DNA of 26,417 nt, from assembly GCA_046758905.1 (NCBI GenBank), contig JBHIBC010000041.1:1-26417 (forward strand), read 5' to 3'. The DNA comes from JBHIBC01 sp046758905 (GTDB lineage Bacteria > Acidobacteriota > Polarisedimenticolia > Gp22-AA2). A model generated the notes under the pieces. It was not told the DNA's origin. It searched no databases and was given only the letters and a program-made list of their open reading frames with translations. The translations under genes were made by a program, and so were the position numbers. Shown here in pieces: positions 22,988-26,417 of the stretch. Numbering within the stretch: position 1 is the first letter of the stretch; every line of letters starts with the position of its first letter.

Positions 22988-25501
22988 CTACAGGGTCGAC
23001 GTCGGGTCGACGTCGATCACCAGATCCTCCAGGCGCACCTTCCGCCGGTCGAGTTCGGCGAGCAGCCGCGGCAGGGTCTCCTGCATCTCGCGCCGGTCCC
23101 CCGCCTTGACCAGGACCTGGACGCGGTACTCGCCGCGCAGCCGCTCGAGCGGCGCCGGCGCCGGCCCCAAGACCTGGAGAGACCTCGACCCCAGGCCGCG
23201 GAGGATCCGGGCCACGATCCCGGCACCGCCCTTGGCCCTCTCGAACCGGCGGTCCTTGACCAGCACGACCGCCAGGGCGCTGTACGGCGGGTAGCTCAGC
23301 ACCCTGCGGTAGGCGAGCTCCTTCCTCGCGAACCCCTCGAAATCGTGCTCGGCGGCGTAGCGGATGGCGTGGTGGTCGGAGTAGTAGGCCTGTACGATCA
23401 CCTCTCCCGGCCTGTCCCTCCGCCCGCTCCGCCCGGCCACCTGCGACAGGAGCTGGAACGTGCGCTCGCCGGCGCGGAAATCGGGGCGGCCCAGAAGCGC
23501 GTCGGCCGCCAGAACGCCCACCAGGGTCACGTTCGGGAAGTCGTGGCCCTTCGCGATCATCTGCGTCCCCAGCAGGATGTCGATCTGGCCGCGCTCGACC
23601 CGCGTCAGGATCCCCTCGACCGCCCCGCGCCCGCTCACGGTATCGCGGTCCATCCTCGCCACGCGCGCCGAGGGGAAGCGCGCGCGCAGCACCTGCTCCA
23701 GGCGCTCCGTCCCGGTCCCCCCGAAATGCAGGTGGCCGCTGCCGCAGGCTGGACAGCAGGCGGGGACCCGGCGGCTGTCGTCGCAGTAATGGCAGCGCAG
23801 CCGCTGCTGTTTGAGGTGCAGGGTCATGGCGATGCTGCACCGGCGGCAGTGGATCGGCTCGCCGCAGGCGCGGCACAGGACGAAGGTGGAGAAACCACGC
23901 CGGTTGAGCAGCACCAGCGTCTGCTCTCGGCGGCGAAGCCGGTCGTCGATCGCCGCCGCCAGGCGGCGCGACAGGATCGGCTCGCGCCCCAGCTCTTCGA
24001 ACTCCCTCCGCATGTCGATCCGCTCCACCGCCGGCATCCCGGCGCCGCCGATCCTGGTCGGCATCCTGAGCAGCCGGCAGCGCCCGAGCAGCGCCCGGCG
24101 GTAGGACTCCACCGACGGGGTGGCGGAGCCCAGCACCACCACGGCGTCGGCCATTTTCCCGCGCAGCACGGCCAGGTCGCGACCGTTGTAGCGCGGGTAC
24201 TCGTCCTGCTTGTAGGAGGCGTCGTGCTCCTCATCCACGACGATGAGGCCCAGGCCGGGGATCGGGGCGAAGACGGCGGAGCGCGCTCCCAGCACGACGC
24301 TCGCCCGCCCCTCCCGGATCCTGCGCCACTCGTCGTACCGCTCCCCCTCGGAGAGGCCGGAGTGCAGCAGCGCCAGGACGTCGCCGAAACGGGCCCGCAT
24401 GCGGCGGGCCAGCAGGGGCGTGAGGCCGATTTCCGGGACCAGGTAGAGGGATCGCCGGCCCGAGGCGAGCGCCGCCTCGATGGCGCGCAGGTAGACCTCG
24501 GTCTTGCCGCTGCCGGTCGCCCCGTGGATCAGGCAGGTCGCGAACCGGCGTCCGTCCAACATCGAGGCGATGGTCTCGAGCGCCTCCCTCTGCTCCGGGG
24601 TCGGCTCCTGGGGCGTCGCGTCGCCCGGCGGGCTGTCGAGCGCGAGGGGACGCCGGGGCGCCTCCACCTCCTCGACGCAGACGAGCCCCTGCCTCTCAAG
24701 GGATCGCAGCGTCGAGCGGTCGGCGCCGCACCCCTTGAGCAGCTCCGGGACTGCGGCGCGCCCGCCGCGCTCGCGCAGCAGCGCGAGAAGCGCCTGCTGC
24801 CGCCGGCCGCGCGGCCGGATCGGGCGCTCTGCTCCGCGCTCCGGCGGCGCCGGCCCCTCCCTGAGGACGGCGAAATCCTCCACGCGCGGCCGGGGGCCGG
24901 AGCCGACGGCCACCTCCGACACCTCCAGCAGCCCCGCGCGCCGCAGACGGGAGAGCATCGCCTCCCGGAGCCGCCCGCCGATGCGCCTCTTCAGATCCGC
25001 CAGCCGCATGGCGGCCCCCCGCCGGTCCGCGAACTCGGACACGATCCCCAGCACCTCGCGTGCCAGCGGGTCGCGCATGACGTCCGGAGGCGAGGCGTCG
25101 ACGAGGCCCCCGCCGGCGCCACGAAGCGCCCGGCGCCCCGCGGGAGAGATCGACACCACCCGGTGGACGGCCGCCTTCAAGCCCGGCAGCGCGGCGCGGA
25201 TCATCTCGCCCCACGAGGCGACGTAGTAGTCCGCGGCCCAGCGCGTCAGCTCGAGCATCGCCTCGTCGAGGACCGGATCCGCGTCGAGGACGCGCTCCAG
25301 CGGCCTGAGCGCGATCCCGTGAGCCCCGCCTTCCGGCGCCTGTGCGACCTCGATGAGATAGCCGGTCAGCTTTCGCCGCCCGAAGGGGACGACGACGCGC
25401 ACCCCGCGCCGACACTGCGGGCGGAGCTCGGGCGGAACCGAGTAGGTGAACAGGCGGCGGACCGGGGCCGGGACGGCGACCGACGCGGTGAGGGGACTCA
25501 T
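22988..25501 (-). CDS. priA: Primosomal protein N' (replication restart helicase PriA)
   Basis: PriA rebuilds replication forks by 3'-5' DNA unwinding and primosome loading. The 837 residues begin with the 3'-OH-binding domain (VAVPAPVRRLFTYSVP...GVRVVVPFGRRKLTGYL). Residues 95-295 hold the winged-helix region and a linker rich in Arg. The helicase core shows Walker A GATGSGKTEVY (327-337), LVPEIGLTPLL, DEEH (423-426), VLGSATPS and LLNRRGFS. The Zn-binding insert has CRAC...HCRRC...CHYC...CCPAC (Cys543-586). Motifs DILLGTQMIAKGHDFPNVTLVGVL and QVAGRSGR complete the SF2 helicase. It starts with ATG overlapping the uracil glycosylase stop (ATGA) and ends 12 bp from the convergent selD. Confidence 0.97.
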   Translation of the reverse strand: MSPLTASVAVPAPVRRLFTYSVPPELRPQCRRGVRVVVPFGRRKLTGYLIEVAQAPEGGAHGIALRPLERVLDADPVLDEAMLELTRWAADYYVASWGEMIRAALPGLKAAVHRVVSISPAGRRALRGAGGGLVDASPPDVMRDPLAREVLGIVSEFADRRGAAMRLADLKRRIGGRLREAMLSRLRRAGLLEVSEVAVGSGPRPRVEDFAVLREGPAPPERGAERPIRPRGRRQQALLALLRERGGRAAVPELLKGCGADRSTLRSLERQGLVCVEEVEAPRRPLALDSPPGDATPQEPTPEQREALETIASMLDGRRFATCLIHGATGSGKTEVYLRAIEAALASGRRSLYLVPEIGLTPLLARRMRARFGDVLALLHSGLSEGERYDEWRRIREGRASVVLGARSAVFAPIPGLGLIVVDEEHDASYKQDEYPRYNGRDLAVLRGKMADAVVVLGSATPSVESYRRALLGRCRLLRMPTRIGGAGMPAVERIDMRREFEELGREPILSRRLAAAIDDRLRRREQTLVLLNRRGFSTFVLCRACGEPIHCRRCSIAMTLHLKQQRLRCHYCDDSRRVPACCPACGSGHLHFGGTGTERLEQVLRARFPSARVARMDRDTVSGRGAVEGILTRVERGQIDILLGTQMIAKGHDFPNVTLVGVLAADALLGRPDFRAGERTFQLLSQVAGRSGRRDRPGEVIVQAYYSDHHAIRYAAEHDFEGFARKELAYRRVLSYPPYSALAVVLVKDRRFERAKGGAGIVARILRGLGSRSLQVLGPAPAPLERLRGEYRVQVLVKAGDRREMQETLPRLLAELDRRKVRLEDLVIDVDPTSTL

Positions 25502-26331
25502 CCCTCCGTCTTCAGGAGCGCCATGACCCGCTTCATGTCCTCCCAGACGTCCTTCTTGGCGGCGGGGTTGCGCAGCAGATAGGCCGGGTGGAAGGTCGGT
25601 ACCACCCGGATCCCGCCCACGTCGTGGACCGTGCCCCGCGCCCGGGTGATCGGCAGGCGGCTGCCGAGGATCGCGCGGGTCGCGGGCGTCCCCAGGCAGA
25701 CGATGACACGCGGCCGGATCGCCGCGATCTGGCCGAACAGGAAGGGCGAGCAGCAGGCGACCTCATCGGGCAGCGGGGTGCGGTTCTCGGGGGGGCGGCA
25801 CTTCACGACGTTGGCGATGTAGACCTGCTCGCGCGCGAAGCCGATCGACTCGATGATCCGCGTCAACAGCTGCCCCGCGCGACCCACGAAGGGCTCCCCC
25901 TGGCGGTCCTCGTCGACGCCCGGGCCCTCGCCGACGAACATCAGCCGTGCGTTGGGGTCACCCACGCCGAAGACGATCCGGGTCCGCCCCTCGCACAGCC
26001 GGCAGCGCCTGCAGTCGCCGAGATCCTCGCGGACCTGCCGCAGGGCCGAGGCTGCGTCGCGAGCCCGCGGCGCCGGCAGCGCCGCCAGCGGCGAGGCCGC
26101 CGGGTACGCCCCCTGGCGGCTCCGTCGTACGGTCCTCGGGGTCCCGGTCGTGGCGACCTCCCGGCCGCCGAACAGGCTCCCCTGCGCCGCCGGGGCGGCT
26201 GCCGGGGGGGCGTCTCCGGGCGCCGCCGCGCGCCGGGGCGCCCCGGGGACGCGTAGGTGATCCACGCCGAGCAGCAACAGCCACTCGAGCCGCTCGCGCA
26301 GATCCGCCGGAGTGCCCGCGCGGCCGCTCAT
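25498..26331 (-). CDS. Family 4 uracil-DNA glycosylase (Fe-S type)
   Basis: This enzyme excises uracil from DNA. The C-terminal ~185 residues match family 4: FVGEGPGVDEDRQGEPFVGRAG (motif A and uracil-contact loop), VVKCRPPENRTP, VIVCLGTPAT and VPTFHPAYLLR (motif B His). Four Fe-S Cys ligands are probably Cys107, Cys110, Cys178 and Cys194. The N-terminal ~90 residues are longer than usual and Ala/Pro-rich, probably flexible. They include QGSLF (50-54), which resembles a sliding-clamp-binding pentapeptide. The ATG at 26331 has GGAGG five bases upstream and overlaps the preceding stop (ATGA). Coupling to priA groups repair with fork restart. Confidence 0.95.
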   Translation of the reverse strand: MSGRAGTPADLRERLEWLLLLGVDHLRVPGAPRRAAAPGDAPPAAAPAAQGSLFGGREVATTGTPRTVRRSRQGAYPAASPLAALPAPRARDAASALRQVREDLGDCRRCRLCEGRTRIVFGVGDPNARLMFVGEGPGVDEDRQGEPFVGRAGQLLTRIIESIGFAREQVYIANVVKCRPPENRTPLPDEVACCSPFLFGQIAAIRPRVIVCLGTPATRAILGSRLPITRARGTVHDVGGIRVVPTFHPAYLLRNPAAKKDVWEDMKRVMALLKTEG

Positions 26332-26417
26332 CTCGACCTCCTCCGCCGGCCGCCGGTGCCCCGGCGCGACAGGATCCTCTCGGCCAGATCGAGCACCGCA
26401 CGGGCCATCGCCGACTT
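26328..26417 (-). CDS. C-terminal end of a gene upstream of the uracil glycosylase, possibly coaBC (truncated)
   Basis: The frame is open from the window edge to a TGA that overlaps the glycosylase ATG. The visible residues KSAMARAVLDLAERILSRRG then an Arg-rich tail look like the final helix of CoaBC (phosphopantothenoylcysteine decarboxylase/phosphopantothenate-cysteine ligase), which often ends with a K-[SD]-x-x-A-x-x-I-L-D-x-[VL] helix. The gene order coaBC, uracil glycosylase, priA is also familiar. Only 29 residues are visible, so the identification is tentative. Confidence 0.45.
   Translation of the reverse strand, partial: KSAMARAVLDLAERILSRRGTGGRRRRSR

Overview
The window is very GC-rich bacterial chromosome, densely packed, with many GTG starts and stop/start overlaps of the ATGA or GTGA kind. 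Two predicted lipoproteins carry a lipobox. An AroD-AroE fusion, a selenocysteine-containing SelD and a trp-aro-tyrA supraoperon all occur. Together these suggest a GC-rich Gram-negative soil or subsurface lineage such as Acidobacteriota, but the phylum is inferred, not shown. No transposase, integrase, phage gene, rRNA or tRNA was seen. The region is mostly core metabolism.

Layout. 2-1827 (+): the C-terminal end of a sensor kinase, then a TPR/alpha-beta-hydrolase lipoprotein whose nucleophile position is Gly. 1882-4923 (-): a large GAF-GAF-GAF-PAS hybrid histidine kinase with its own promoter. 5111-18029 (-): one long co-oriented run. Read in the direction of transcription it is: promoter, leader peptide ending in two Trp codons, M20-family peptidase, lipoprotein, trpE-G-D-C-F-B-A, chorismate mutase, DAHP synthase, prephenate dehydrogenase, MetE-like protein, small secreted protein. 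18160-21776 (-): cysteine synthase, aroDE fusion and thiF. 21914-22975 (+): selD, divergent from cysteine synthase, with an in-frame UGA and a clear bSECIS hairpin. 22988-26417 (-): end of a probable coaBC, then family 4 uracil-DNA glycosylase, then priA, all coupled by 4-base overlaps.

How the genes work together. aroF, aroDE, aroQ, tyrA and trpA-G cover much of the shikimate, tyrosine and tryptophan routes. The newly read 39-codon leader ORF (17910-18029) sits just downstream of a good sigma70-type promoter with its own ribosome site. It suggests that Trp-codon-dependent leader control governs a transcript that starts with a peptidase and a lipoprotein and may extend to DAHP synthase and tyrosine enzymes.

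Most notable: (1) the candidate trp leader peptide; (2) the selenoprotein SelD, which an ordinary gene call would start too late; (3) a pair of 29-bp direct repeats separated by exactly 32 bp between tyrA and the MetE-like gene, matching the spacing of a type I-E CRISPR unit but with no cas genes in view; (4) enzyme-like proteins with altered catalytic or metal residues (M20 peptidase, MetE-like protein, alpha/beta-hydrolase lipoprotein); (5) a possible sliding-clamp-binding motif in the uracil-DNA glycosylase.
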